A DNA stretch of 25,187 nucleotides, from IMG/VR virus record IMGVR_UViG_3300014838_000586, positions 1-25,187 of that record. One strand, 5' to 3'. Of this stretch, positions 16,058 to 23,944 are shown in pieces; the first letter of the stretch is position 1, and each line of letters begins with the position of its first letter. The notes under the pieces are model-generated. The model was not told where the DNA came from. It did no database searches and was given only the letters and a program-made list of their open reading frames with translations. The position numbers and the translations under genes were made by a program. Source of the DNA: a virus.

Positions 16058-19000
16058 CTAGCGGCCCAAGACGGACTGCACGTTGCCGCCCCTGATGCGG
16101 ATGTTCTTGCGTATGAAAGCGAGCAGCTCGTCGCCGCCGCTGGTGCCCGTCCACTCGATTTGCAGAGTGCCGCCGCCGCCGGATTGCCCCGGTGCGAGGA
16201 CCTGCTCCGGTCGGCCCGTGTTGTTGACCGCGACGCTCGTGCCGGTGGGCAGCCAGCCACCACTGTCGTAGCCCCTGTAGGTGCCGCTTACCAGCCCGGG
16301 GATGTTCCACGGCGCGCCGTACTGGCTAGCGATATACCGGATACCAGCAACCGCATCGGATACCGGGTTGGTCATACCGCCAGGGACGGTGGCGAACTCC
16401 GCGTAAGTGCCCGCCATCGTCTGAAACAGCCCGGTCGCACCCGATGCGTTCTTGGCGTTCGGGTTGCCGCCAGACTCTTTGGATACCAGAATTTCCAGGT
16501 CGGGCAGCCAGGACGCCGGTTCGCCCGCGTCTTTCAGCGCCTGGGTTATCCAGGACACCACGCTGCCCGATACGCCGGGCACACTACCGCTGGAGAACCC
16601 GCTGGGAGGGATACCCATCGACGTTAGCGGCATGCCGTGCAAGCCCATCAGCGTGGGACCCATGCCGCCACCCTGGCTGATAACTGTGTTGGCGTCCTGG
16701 ATGATGGCGACGTGACCGGGAGTTGGGCCGCCAGCTGGGCTGTAGTAGAACGCAAGGCCGCCCGCCTCGGGGCTGCTGGTGTTTTTCACCCAGGCGCTCT
16801 GGGCTTCGGATGTCCGCGGCGGGTTATACCCGAAGTGCCTGTAGACGGAGCCGGTGAATCCGGAACAGTCTGCGCCGGCCGAACTGAGCGAAGTACCGCC
16901 CCAGACATAAGGAATTTTCCCTAGGAAAGAGAGGGCGTAGGACACAATGTCGCCTCCGCTGCCGATAGCGGACTGTGCGGCGATTTCCGCCTTTTGCATG
17001 GCCAGCGCCAGGGAACGCTCAAGCGAATCCCCGAAAACGTTGAACATCCGCTGCGGCGCGTCGGGGTTAGTGCCGTACACGCTACTGGCGGGCACCGACC
17101 CAGATAGCACACCACCACCCGAGAACGCCATCCCGCTTGAGCGCCTGCCGCCGGAGTGCGCCTTGTTCAGGGCTAGCACTGTGGCCGGCCCGATCGCACG
17201 GACCGCCTCGGGGACCAGGATGCCCTCACCCGGCGACAACGCGGCGAGCACCGTATCCTGACCCGGTGCGTACCCAGGCAGCACGCCGCCCGCGGCCCCG
17301 CCGGGCAGGAAGTTACCGTTCGGGCCGATACTTCCCGACACGACGGGCGTATTAATCGTATAGGTACCGGCGCCGACCATGGTGAGCCGGGCGGCGTACG
17401 GGCTGCCCGCGGCGACTTGATGCAGTGAGCCCCACAGCTTATCGGCGGCTGTCTTAGTAAGACCCAGCTGTCCCGCCAGCCGCTCGAACTGGCCCCTGGT
17501 CTCTCCCGCCTTGGTACCGGCCTCATCGAGCTTCTGCTGAACGAACATGTCCCACAGCTGGTGCGCCTGACTGGTTGTAAGATTCAGGCCGTTCATTGCC
17601 AGCGCGATAAACTGGCCTTCCGCGCCCCCCGCCTTCTTTGCCATGATGTCCAGGTTTTGCTGGCTGAACATGTTCCACAAAGTTTGCGCCTGGCCGGTTG
17701 TAAGATTCAGGCCGCCCTTTGCCAGGTCTACGAACTTGCCCATTGCCACAGCTGCCTGGTTGCCGGTCTGGTCCAGCGCGGGAATGCCCTTATTCAGGAC
17801 GTCCTGCCACAGTGCGTCGGCCTGGGTCTTGGTGAGCCCCAGCCCGCCGACGGCAAACGACTCAAACTGGGTCTTAGCCTGCGGGACGTTATTCAGGGAC
17901 AAGGCCAGGAACTCGTCGCCCAGTTTGATGGCCGCGTTCTTAGTCGTAGTGCTGCTGGCGCCTGTCTGAACAACCGCATTAGCGAAGTCGTCAAACGGCT
18001 TGGTGCCACCGCGGGCCAGCTGGATCGCAGCCGCCTCAGCCCCGGTTAGCCCTGAGCCAAGCGCGAGGGACAGGTTCTGCACGTCAGTGGTCAGGTTCCC
18101 GGCCGACTTGGCCAGCTGATCTGTGTTGCCCTGGAGCTGGCTGGTGGGATTCTTGGCCGCGCTAATCGAACCGCTGGCCGTAGTCACCCACGAGGAAAGC
18201 GCCTTGAAGCTGTCTGCTCCGTGGTAACCGCCCTGCTGGGCCAGCGCGTACAGGATGGTGGTGAAGTCGCTGCTGCCCTTCGACGCCGGGAGCAGCTCCG
18301 CCACCATGTCCTTGACCGAGGAAGTCACCAGGTCGGTGCCCTTACTGCCATCACCGCCCGCAGCCGAGAGCGTCATCAGGTTGTCGGCCTGTGTTTGTGC
18401 TGCCTGCGCGGCAGATATAAAGGCTGCCTGGGCGTTCAGGGAGGCGGTATTGACCCCGTTCATGCTGGTAGCACCCGCAGCCGCCCCGGAGGACAGTGAC
18501 TTGAACGAGATGCTGGCCTTGCCGTTACTGACGGACAGGGTTGCGGCACCGGCCCCGAGCGACTGATACAGCCCAGATGTCTGCTGGAGGAAACCGACGA
18601 GCCCGGAGGCGCCGCCCGAAACGATCTTGAAGAAGTTATCCCAGGCACCCGTGACCGCCGAGATCTTACTGTCCTGCAACTCAGTCTGGAATGTGACCGC
18701 GTTAACAGAGTTAGCGAGGATGCCCGCCTGGACGCCCAGGGCCTGGTAGCCGGTGATGAGGTTATCGACTTTTTGCCTGGCGATATCGTAGGTGTCGTTA
18801 GCTTTTACCCCGGCCAGGTCTTCGATAGCGAGCGCCTGCGCCATGGTGTAATGCTGGGCAACCAGAGTCCCGGCAACCCTGAAAAGAGTCCCCTCTTCGT
18901 CAATTAGCTTGCTGATCTCACCGTCGAGCGCCTTCATGTTGTTGGCGATTGCTACGGTTGCGCCTGACGACGGGGTAACTAGGTCCTTAAACGCCTGGCC

Positions 19001-21220
19001 CAGGTGACCGAGGCCGCTTATCATTTCGGAAGGGGTTTTTGAAGCCAGGCTGCCAAAGAACAGCCCGAACTGGTGCCCCGATGCTTGCAGCTGATCGTCC
19101 AGCGTAGTAAAGGCTCCACCCCAGCTGCTCAGCTCTTTATTAAACTGGGCAATCCCCTGCGCTCCCGAGGCTGCCTGCACCTTCTGGTCGAGCTGGCCGA
19201 CGGAGCTGGCTATATCCAGGATCGCTGAAGACGCGCTGTCGTTGTTTATCTTGTTCTCGATGCCCGCGATAAAGCTGCGGGTTGCGCTGTCGGCCTTCCC
19301 CATGTTGGTGGCCAGCAGTACAAGTGCGACAGCAGCCGCCGCCACCCAGAACAGCGGGTTTGCAGGCAGCGCCAGCAGGGCGAGCGTCATGCCCGTTATG
19401 CCGTTGGCAACGCTGATGAGTATCGGGACGAGGAACGAACCCCACACGTACAGGCCGTGGAGGGCAAGCGTCCCTTCTACGATCGGCGCGGGCAGCTCGC
19501 TGAACAGCTCCAGCAGCTTGGCGACACCACCGATAATGTCGAGGAGGTAGTGGGCGATCCCTGGGTCCTTGGTCATCAGGTCCCCGAGGGCCACGCCGAC
19601 GGTACCGAGAATCTTCCCGAACTGGGAGAGGTAGCCGATGCCCGCTTCCAGGAACTTGGTGAAACCCTGACCAGACGCCCAGGCGTCTATCTTGGCGATC
19701 CAGTCGTCAAACAGGTTAACGACCTGGTGAGCGATAGCGCCCAGGCTGCTCAGCTTGTTACCGGCCAGGTTCAGAGCACCGCCGTAAGCCTCCACCGTCT
19801 GCGGGGCCATCGACTCTCCGAGGGCGTCAAACTGCTGATCAAGTTTCGGCAGCACAGTGCTGTTCAACGAGGAGCCGACATCGTTGACCGCGGTTAGGTG
19901 GTCGTAAATATTATTAACGGCGGGTGCCATTGACGCGGCGCCGAGGGCTGCCGCGGCTGTAGCCAGGCCCACCGAGATGAGCGCTTCGATAACCCCGTCC
20001 AGGGCCACATGCCAGAGCGCGACCGACTTGACCGTGAGACCCAGGATCGGGATCGTGGCCGACAGCCCGCCCATCCACCCGCCGGTCGCGGCAGTCACAC
20101 CGAGTATTCCGCCGCCGCCCCCAGACCCCGCAGCGGCGTCGGCGTTACTCCTCAGGTTTGCGAGGCCCGCAGCCGTTTGACCGAGCAGAACAAAGGGGGC
20201 CGCCAGCGAGTTTTTCAGGGACGCGAATGCAGACGCCAGCCCGCTAACCGAGTCGTCGTCCTGGCCGGAAACGTCACCAAGACTTGTGAGCGCGGCAGTC
20301 ACCGCGTCCATCCGGGCGGAATCAGTGCCTGACGCGCTGCCGAGGCTGATGAGGTCAGCGATTAGGTTTTCTACCCGCTGGGACGCGAAACCCATCGTCC
20401 CGTCTGCTTCAACAGCTGAGGCTTTCAGCTTGTCCAGGGCGGCGGCTACGACGTCTATCCGTGCGGCGTCATCCCCCGTGCCGACGGTGATGTTAACGCT
20501 CTCGTTGGCCTTTTTTACCCCGTCGCTTATCCCCCGGAGGGCGTTGCTCAGGGAAGCCGGGTCAACCACCGTATCGATGAAGTCGGTGGTGGTGGCGTTC
20601 TCCGGCCCCTTGCCCATCAGTTTCTGCAAGATGGTGTCGGTGGTGGTGGTGTTCTTCGGGCCCTCACCCGCCAGGCTCTGCAAGATGGTGTCAGTAGTGG
20701 TCTGGTTGTGGGCGCCCTGACCGGCCAGCTTCTGCAAAATGGTCTGCTGGGCGATGTCCATGGCCTGCGGCCCCTGATCCTGCTTCAGAACCTTGGCCAG
20801 GCCGACGAGCAGCGCATCGGACGCCGCCGTATTGGCGGTGGCTACCGGCGCAGCCCCGCCGCCCAGAGACTTCTCTGTTCCGGCCAGCAGGCCAACGTCG
20901 CCTTTAGACAGGATGTTGCGGAGCATGTTACGCAGCGTGGCGTCGTTACCGGTGCCGAGGATGCCGATACCACCCGGCTGCGTCGCTTCGGATTCCAGCT
21001 TCCGGAGCAAAGCAGGGTCGGTACCGATCAGCCCAGCAGTACCTGCCGTTGCCGCCACCGCCGGGTGTATCCCGCCCGCCTCATTGCTGGCCTGACCGTG
21101 GGCCGCGGCATCGAACGCAGCCGCGTACGCCTTCCCCGCTTCGGCCCCTGCCTTAGCGGCGTCGGCCTTAGCCCGGTCCAGACCCGAATTGTCACTGGTG
21201 GTGCGGATGACAATTTCCAC
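16058..21220 (-). CDS. Tape measure protein with NlpC/P60 and lytic transglycosylase domains
   Basis: 1720 residues, the longest gene here; it sets tail length and is expected to help DNA pass the envelope. The N-terminal half is Ala-rich and helical with long hydrophobic stretches in the middle (ISVANGITGMTLALLALPAN, FWVAAAAVALVLLATN). It contains three 18-residue repeats near residues 160-214 and about four 41-44-residue repeats near 1118-1267. Residues 1418-1530 are NlpC/P60 (YVWGGTS, Cys1452 in DCSGF, His1503 in PGHVAI). Residues 1555-1640 resemble a lytic transglycosylase (SKESGGNPNAKNASGATGLF, Glu1582). The GTG at 21220 is 21 bases from the only good Shine-Dalgarno; an in-frame ATC at 21232 is better placed and may be the true start, adding four residues. 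Confidence 0.9.
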   Translation of the reverse strand: MEIVIRTTSDNSGLDRAKADAAKAGAEAGKAYAAAFDAAAHGQASNEAGGIHPAVAATAGTAGLIGTDPALLRKLESEATQPGGIGILGTGNDATLRNMLRNILSKGDVGLLAGTEKSLGGGAAPVATANTAASDALLVGLAKVLKQDQGPQAMDIAQQTILQKLAGQGAHNQTTTDTILQSLAGEGPKNTTTTDTILQKLMGKGPENATTTDFIDTVVDPASLSNALRGISDGVKKANESVNITVGTGDDAARIDVVAAALDKLKASAVEADGTMGFASQRVENLIADLISLGSASGTDSARMDAVTAALTSLGDVSGQDDDSVSGLASAFASLKNSLAAPFVLLGQTAAGLANLRSNADAAAGSGGGGGILGVTAATGGWMGGLSATIPILGLTVKSVALWHVALDGVIEALISVGLATAAAALGAASMAPAVNNIYDHLTAVNDVGSSLNSTVLPKLDQQFDALGESMAPQTVEAYGGALNLAGNKLSSLGAIAHQVVNLFDDWIAKIDAWASGQGFTKFLEAGIGYLSQFGKILGTVGVALGDLMTKDPGIAHYLLDIIGGVAKLLELFSELPAPIVEGTLALHGLYVWGSFLVPILISVANGITGMTLALLALPANPLFWVAAAAVALVLLATNMGKADSATRSFIAGIENKINNDSASSAILDIASSVGQLDQKVQAASGAQGIAQFNKELSSWGGAFTTLDDQLQASGHQFGLFFGSLASKTPSEMISGLGHLGQAFKDLVTPSSGATVAIANNMKALDGEISKLIDEEGTLFRVAGTLVAQHYTMAQALAIEDLAGVKANDTYDIARQKVDNLITGYQALGVQAGILANSVNAVTFQTELQDSKISAVTGAWDNFFKIVSGGASGLVGFLQQTSGLYQSLGAGAATLSVSNGKASISFKSLSSGAAAGATSMNGVNTASLNAQAAFISAAQAAQTQADNLMTLSAAGGDGSKGTDLVTSSVKDMVAELLPASKGSSDFTTILYALAQQGGYHGADSFKALSSWVTTASGSISAAKNPTSQLQGNTDQLAKSAGNLTTDVQNLSLALGSGLTGAEAAAIQLARGGTKPFDDFANAVVQTGASSTTTKNAAIKLGDEFLALSLNNVPQAKTQFESFAVGGLGLTKTQADALWQDVLNKGIPALDQTGNQAAVAMGKFVDLAKGGLNLTTGQAQTLWNMFSQQNLDIMAKKAGGAEGQFIALAMNGLNLTTSQAHQLWDMFVQQKLDEAGTKAGETRGQFERLAGQLGLTKTAADKLWGSLHQVAAGSPYAARLTMVGAGTYTINTPVVSGSIGPNGNFLPGGAAGGVLPGYAPGQDTVLAALSPGEGILVPEAVRAIGPATVLALNKAHSGGRRSSGMAFSGGGVLSGSVPASSVYGTNPDAPQRMFNVFGDSLERSLALAMQKAEIAAQSAIGSGGDIVSYALSFLGKIPYVWGGTSLSSAGADCSGFTGSVYRHFGYNPPRTSEAQSAWVKNTSSPEAGGLAFYYSPAGGPTPGHVAIIQDANTVISQGGGMGPTLMGLHGMPLTSMGIPPSGFSSGSVPGVSGSVVSWITQALKDAGEPASWLPDLEILVSKESGGNPNAKNASGATGLFQTMAGTYAEFATVPGGMTNPVSDAVAGIRYIASQYGAPWNIPGLVSGTYRGYDSGGWLPTGTSVAVNNTGRPEQVLAPGQSGGGGTLQIEWTGTSGGDELLAFIRKNIRIRGGNVQSVLGR
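17418..17866 (-). repeat. Tape measure 41-44-residue repeats (about four units)
   Basis: Units start at about 17866, 17734, 17611 and 17488 on the minus strand. Each begins with F..LA..GL.LT..QA..LW, for example FVDLAKGGLNLTTGQAQTLW and FIALAMNGLNLTTSQAHQLW. The two middle units are exactly 41 residues; the first is 44 and the last is cut short. Periodic helical repeats are typical of tape measure proteins, where added or lost units alter tail length. Confidence 0.85.
20579..20740 (-). repeat. Tape measure 54-nt tandem repeat (three 18-residue units)
   Basis: Three units start at 20740, 20686 and 20632 with no gap. They encode ILQKLAGQGAHNQTTTDT, ILQSLAGEGPKNTTTTDT and ILQKLMGKGPENATTTDF. 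The DNA is also similar between units, so this is a fairly recent duplication. Confidence 0.9.
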
Positions 21221-21238
21221 GACATTAGCGATTGTGTT

Positions 21239-21247
21239 TCACCTCCC
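21239..21247 (-). promoter_or_regulatory. Shine-Dalgarno of the tape measure gene, pointing to a non-ATG start
   Basis: Minus-strand GGGAGGTGA lies between the chaperone stop (21251) and the tape measure. Six bases after it is an in-frame ATC (21232-21230). The nearest in-frame GTG (21220) is 18 bases after its end, too far for usual initiation. An ATG at 21225 is out of frame. An in-frame TGA at 21241-21239 excludes any start further upstream. Confidence 0.7.
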
Positions 21248-21250
21248 GCC

Positions 21251-21906
21251 CTACCAGGGTTGCTCGTCCGCGGCCTGACCATCCGCTGCTCTTGCGTACT
21301 CCTCCATGCGCATAAGCCGGAGAATGTCAGCCCCCTCCTCCAGAGCCTGGCTGGGCAGGCAGTGGAATCTGGCGCAGATGGCCAGGGTGGCGCGGGCCTC
21401 GATCAGCTCCAGGGGCTCGGTTACGGCGCTTCCATCGGGATAGACCGCTCCAGCGAAGTCCCTGAACCGTTCGAGGCGCTGTTCGAGTTTTTTGGGATGC
21501 CCGACATGGCTTCCATCCACTCACCGATGATCGTCTGAATGAACGGAAGCTCCTGTGTCTTTACCCCGTCATAGTCGGCTGGAATGGGCGCGCCGTCGTC
21601 GTCCTCCAGGTTCCATTCCACCAGGCTCTCGGAGAACCTGCGGAACAGGAGGTCGGCCTGCTGCACCCGCTCCTGCGTGTCGGCGTTGTCCACCGTCAGG
21701 GCCAGGCGGTTGATGTCCAGGAACTTCCCGAGAGACAGCGCCCGCATCGTCACCTCGAACCCCTTCAGGTCAGGGTGCTCCTCGAAGATCAGCTTGTAGT
21801 GCGTCGGCTCCTTGCGGAAACCCTTCTTGCCCATTTCGCTCATTTCCTCTAGCGCAGCGGCGACGGTGATGAGTGCCCCAGCCAGAATGACCAGGGCTGT
21901 GCCCAT
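21251..21906 (-). CDS. Tail assembly chaperone frameshift product (gpGT-like), by -1 frameshift
   Basis: The extended chaperone is made when ribosomes slip back one base at the CCCAAAAAAC site (21496-21487) and continue to the stop at 21251. The fusion carries the short protein's first part, then reads LEQRLERFRDFAGAVYPDGS and ends ADEQPW, about 218 residues from 21906. The second frame (usable from 21520) has no ribosome binding site of its own and lies directly before the tape measure gene, the standard place for the G/T pair of siphoviruses. The extension binds the tape measure or tail tube protein during assembly in lambda. The shift direction (-1) and the location agree with that family; the efficiency is unknown. 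Confidence 0.82.
21421..21906 (-). CDS. Tail assembly chaperone, short form (gpG-like)
   Basis: Up to 161 residues. From MGKKGFRKEPTHYKLIFEEH on, it looks like an actinophage tail assembly chaperone (FEVTMRALSLGKFLDINRLA, then an acidic region and the frameshift site). It keeps tape measure and tube proteins from aggregating during assembly. Three starts are possible. ATG 21906 is coupled to the upstream stop (TGATG) but has no Shine-Dalgarno and adds a hydrophobic stretch (LVILAGALITVAAALEE). ATG 21843 is too close to the AGAGGA at 21850-21845. ATG 21834 is 10 bases from that site and gives the expected N-terminus. I give the longest extent; 21834 may be the true start. Confidence 0.8.
   Translation of the reverse strand: MGTALVILAGALITVAAALEEMSEMGKKGFRKEPTHYKLIFEEHPDLKGFEVTMRALSLGKFLDINRLALTVDNADTQERVQQADLLFRRFSESLVEWNLEDDDGAPIPADYDGVKTQELPFIQTIIGEWMEAMSGIPKNSNSASNGSGTSLERSIPMEAP
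21487..21496 (-). promoter_or_regulatory. Programmed -1 ribosomal frameshift slippery site
   Basis: The minus strand reads CCCAAAAAAC. In the chaperone frame the codons are CCA AAA AAC, so both C CCA AAA and A AAA AAC heptamers are correctly phased for tandem slippage. The -1 frame then reads 78 codons to the stop at 21251. The site lies about 65 bases before the short form's stop. Confidence 0.88.
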
Positions 21907-22325
21907 CAGGCCCAGACGGGGACGTTACCGTCGGCCAGCTGAGCGGGCACCTGGAAAGTCAGCTCTGCGGTGTTGGCGCGGGTGATCTGGTAGTCGGTGA
22001 TCAGGCAGTTGACCGTGATGATCGGTGTGGTGGTGACCGCCGTCGGGCTGATGCTGACCGAACGGGTGACCGAGGTGCCCGAGACGGTAGAGAACACCGA
22101 GTGGGACAGGTTGGGCCCCGGGTCGAAGATGCCGTTGAGGGTGAGGGTGAAGTCGGTGAGGAGAAGCAGCTGCTCGTGCGCGAACTTGTTGAGCCCGGTC
22201 ACGTCCTCCAGACCTCGCGGCATGGTGAATGCGTAGTTGGTGATGTCGGTACCGATGTTCTGGTACGCAGCGGACGCATCGGTGACGCTCAGGGTCCCCG
22301 ACAGGCCAGTGATCTTGGTGCTCAT
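21906..22325 (-). CDS. Second tail-tube-like protein
   Basis: 139 residues of mostly beta structure. The segment DVTGLNKFAHEQLLLLTDFT followed by LTLNGIFD aligns without gaps to the major tail protein's EVTAINNFAHSRVGGLRDGT and IGFTSFFD. I count 11 identities in 28 positions, including the shared NxFAH core. This suggests a paralogous tube or tail-terminator-like fold. It lies directly before the chaperone pair, the usual place of the major tail tube gene, so it may be the actual tube subunit and the larger upstream gene a relative, or both may form the tube. The ATG is 5 bases after the preceding stop. No catalytic motifs are seen. Confidence 0.7.
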   Translation of the reverse strand: MSTKITGLSGTLSVTDASAAYQNIGTDITNYAFTMPRGLEDVTGLNKFAHEQLLLLTDFTLTLNGIFDPGPNLSHSVFSTVSGTSVTRSVSISPTAVTTTPIITVNCLITDYQITRANTAELTFQVPAQLADGNVPVWA

Positions 22326-22329
22326 ATGC

Positions 22330-22773
22330 TTACCCTCGCTGTACTATCTCTGCCAGGTGGCCAAGGTGACCAGCTGAGTCTTCCACCCAGTCCTCGACAC
22401 GGGTGTGCCTGCGGGTAGGACCGGTTCGTGCTCGCCAATCTCCCTGGACAACCAGCAGATGTGGCGGACGGCCAATGGGGATACGGTGCTCGCCCCAGTT
22501 GAAGCAGCGGCTCCCGGGGGGGTAGGTGAATTTCACGGTGCCCATGTTCATCCGCTGCATGGTCGCGTGACGTGTCTTGTCGTGGGTCAGGTAGTTGAAC
22601 TGCTCGCGGCCCAGCTCACTGCTCACGTCGATCGTGGTGACGAAGCCGTGCACGTACTGCTCGCACTCATACTCCTCACAGGTCGCCGGGCGCCAGTGCG
22701 TCCTGAGAGGGGCCGTCATGGCATACGTTTTGTAGTTCTGCGGTCCCATCGACGGCTCAGGCCGGAATACCAC
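22330..22773 (-). CDS. Conserved actinophage tail-operon protein of unknown function
   Basis: 147 residues, basic and aromatic-rich, with Cys in CEEYECEQYVHGFVTTID and SRCFNWGEHRIPIGRP, and a C-terminus WVEDSAGHLGHLAEIVQRG. I recall this pattern (FRPEP start, THWRPATCEE, GRPxHxLVxxGDWR) from actinophage tail operons, where its role is unknown. I chose the GTG at 22773: GAGGAG (22785-22780) lies 6 bases upstream, directly over the stop of the major tail gene, and the product then begins VVFRPEPSMGP as expected. An ATG at 22824 in the same frame would overlap the upstream gene by 41 bases and adds a run that looks like a shadow of it. Confidence 0.72.
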   Translation of the reverse strand: MVFRPEPSMGPQNYKTYAMTAPLRTHWRPATCEEYECEQYVHGFVTTIDVSSELGREQFNYLTHDKTRHATMQRMNMGTVKFTYPPGSRCFNWGEHRIPIGRPPHLLVVQGDWRARTGPTRRHTRVEDWVEDSAGHLGHLAEIVQRG

Positions 22774-22779
22774 CGTAAG

Positions 22780-22785
22780 CTCCTC
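22780..22785 (-). promoter_or_regulatory. Ribosome binding site that sets a GTG start
   Basis: Minus-strand GAGGAG overlaps the TGA of the major tail gene and is 6 bases before the GTG at 22773. It supports that start over the longer in-frame ATG at 22824. Confidence 0.75.
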
Positions 22786-23944
22786 AGAACTGCTGTCCGG
22801 CTGCGCCGTTGCGAATAAACACAACCGCGAAGGTGGCCAGCGAGAATGTACCCGTGGTGACCACTTTCAGGTACCGGTTGATGGCGGTGGTGTTGGATGT
22901 AGCCAGCCGCTGCGCCCCGACCGCGGTCATGGCGGTGGTGGTCAGCCCCGTGGTGGCGTAAGAACCGCCAGAAGTAGCGCAGGACTGGATGTCGATGGTG
23001 ACCGAGGTGCCGATGAACTCGACCAGCTGGAAATACGCCTGGCCGCCGTACGCGAGTCCCACCGCTCCGGAGTCGTCAACAGCAGGCCCGGTGGTCGCGG
23101 CGACATCCGCGCGGAACCCCTGGGTGAGCTGCTTGCCCCATTCCAGGCCGTATCCGTTTGCCATCCAGGTGACTTTTAGCGTCAGGTTGGCGCTGGTGTC
23201 ACGGGTCGGGTCGTAGTTCGTCTGCTTGGCCACCATGCACGCTGCTGGGTTACCGATAGCCGACCCGCGCAGGTAGGTGCATATCTGGTCGGCGCTCGGC
23301 AGCCCGGACAGGGCGCTGTGCTCCTGGCCCAGAACGAACCAGTTCCAGGTGGGGGCCGAAGAGTAGGCCAGCGTGATGGTGCCGTACGCGGGGAGCGTAT
23401 AGGTGCTGGAGCCGTTAGCCCAGGTCCAGGTCGGGGCCACCGTGTAGAGCATGTAGATGGTCTCGCCGGGGAACAGCTGGTAGACACCCGCGCCGGCGCC
23501 GGCGGTAGCCCCGTTGATGACCACCGCTGTCATGGTGCCGCCGGTGATGGTGACCGTAACCAGAGCGCCTGTCGTGTTGCGGATCAGCACACTGTTGGCG
23601 GGTACCGCGGGGGTTGCGACCGCGTACGACTCGACTCCGCTGACCAGGACCGAGGTCACGGTGCCTGTTACCGTGACCTGCACCGGGAACCCGTAGGTGC
23701 TGACGTACGGCACCGTGGTCAGCGGCACACCGGGGGAGGAAACGGCCGAGGTCACATCGAAGAATGACGTGAAACCGATGGTGCCGTCGCGCAGACCGCC
23801 AACCCGGGAGTGTGCGAAGTTGTTGATGGCGGTCACCTCGATGGGCGTCATCGGGGAAGAGATCGTATCAACCGAGGAAACGTCCCCGGAGAGATCAACG
23901 CCCTGGGTGATAAAACTGTCCCCGAGGCCAGCCTGCTTCGGCAT
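22784..23944 (-). CDS. Major tail protein
   Basis: 386 residues. The N-terminal region (ISSPMTPIEVTAINNFAHSR, then GGLRDGTIGFTSFFD) fits the tail-tube family of actinophages. A Thr/Val/Gly-rich insertion follows (about 65-190, TVTGTVTSVLVSGVESYAV through FPGETIYMLYTVAPTW). The tube part then resumes (QICTYLRGSAIGNPAACMVA, ANLTLKVTWMANGYGLEWGK). The C-terminal beta-sandwich (FIGTSVTIDIQSCATSGGSY through YLKVVTTGTFSLATFAVVF) probably faces outward. The ATG shares one base with the stop of the glycosyltransferase. The family is well known to form siphovirus tubes. The many exposed Ser and Thr residues make it a candidate acceptor for the adjacent glycosyltransferase (inference). Confidence 0.78.
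   Translation of the reverse strand: MPKQAGLGDSFITQGVDLSGDVSSVDTISSPMTPIEVTAINNFAHSRVGGLRDGTIGFTSFFDVTSAVSSPGVPLTTVPYVSTYGFPVQVTVTGTVTSVLVSGVESYAVATPAVPANSVLIRNTTGALVTVTITGGTMTAVVINGATAGAGAGVYQLFPGETIYMLYTVAPTWTWANGSSTYTLPAYGTITLAYSSAPTWNWFVLGQEHSALSGLPSADQICTYLRGSAIGNPAACMVAKQTNYDPTRDTSANLTLKVTWMANGYGLEWGKQLTQGFRADVAATTGPAVDDSGAVGLAYGGQAYFQLVEFIGTSVTIDIQSCATSGGSYATTGLTTTAMTAVGAQRLATSNTTAINRYLKVVTTGTFSLATFAVVFIRNGAAGQQF

Noticed and set aside
16050-16310. 87-codon N-terminal extension of the GH16 gene
   Set aside because: It overlaps the tape measure C-terminus, and the ATG at 16049 has its own ribosome binding site and gives the expected phage N-terminus.
22774-22824. ATG start 17 codons upstream for the conserved unknown protein
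   Set aside because: It would overlap the major tail gene by 41 bases, and the added residues look like a shadow. GAGGAG with a GTG at 22773 fits better.
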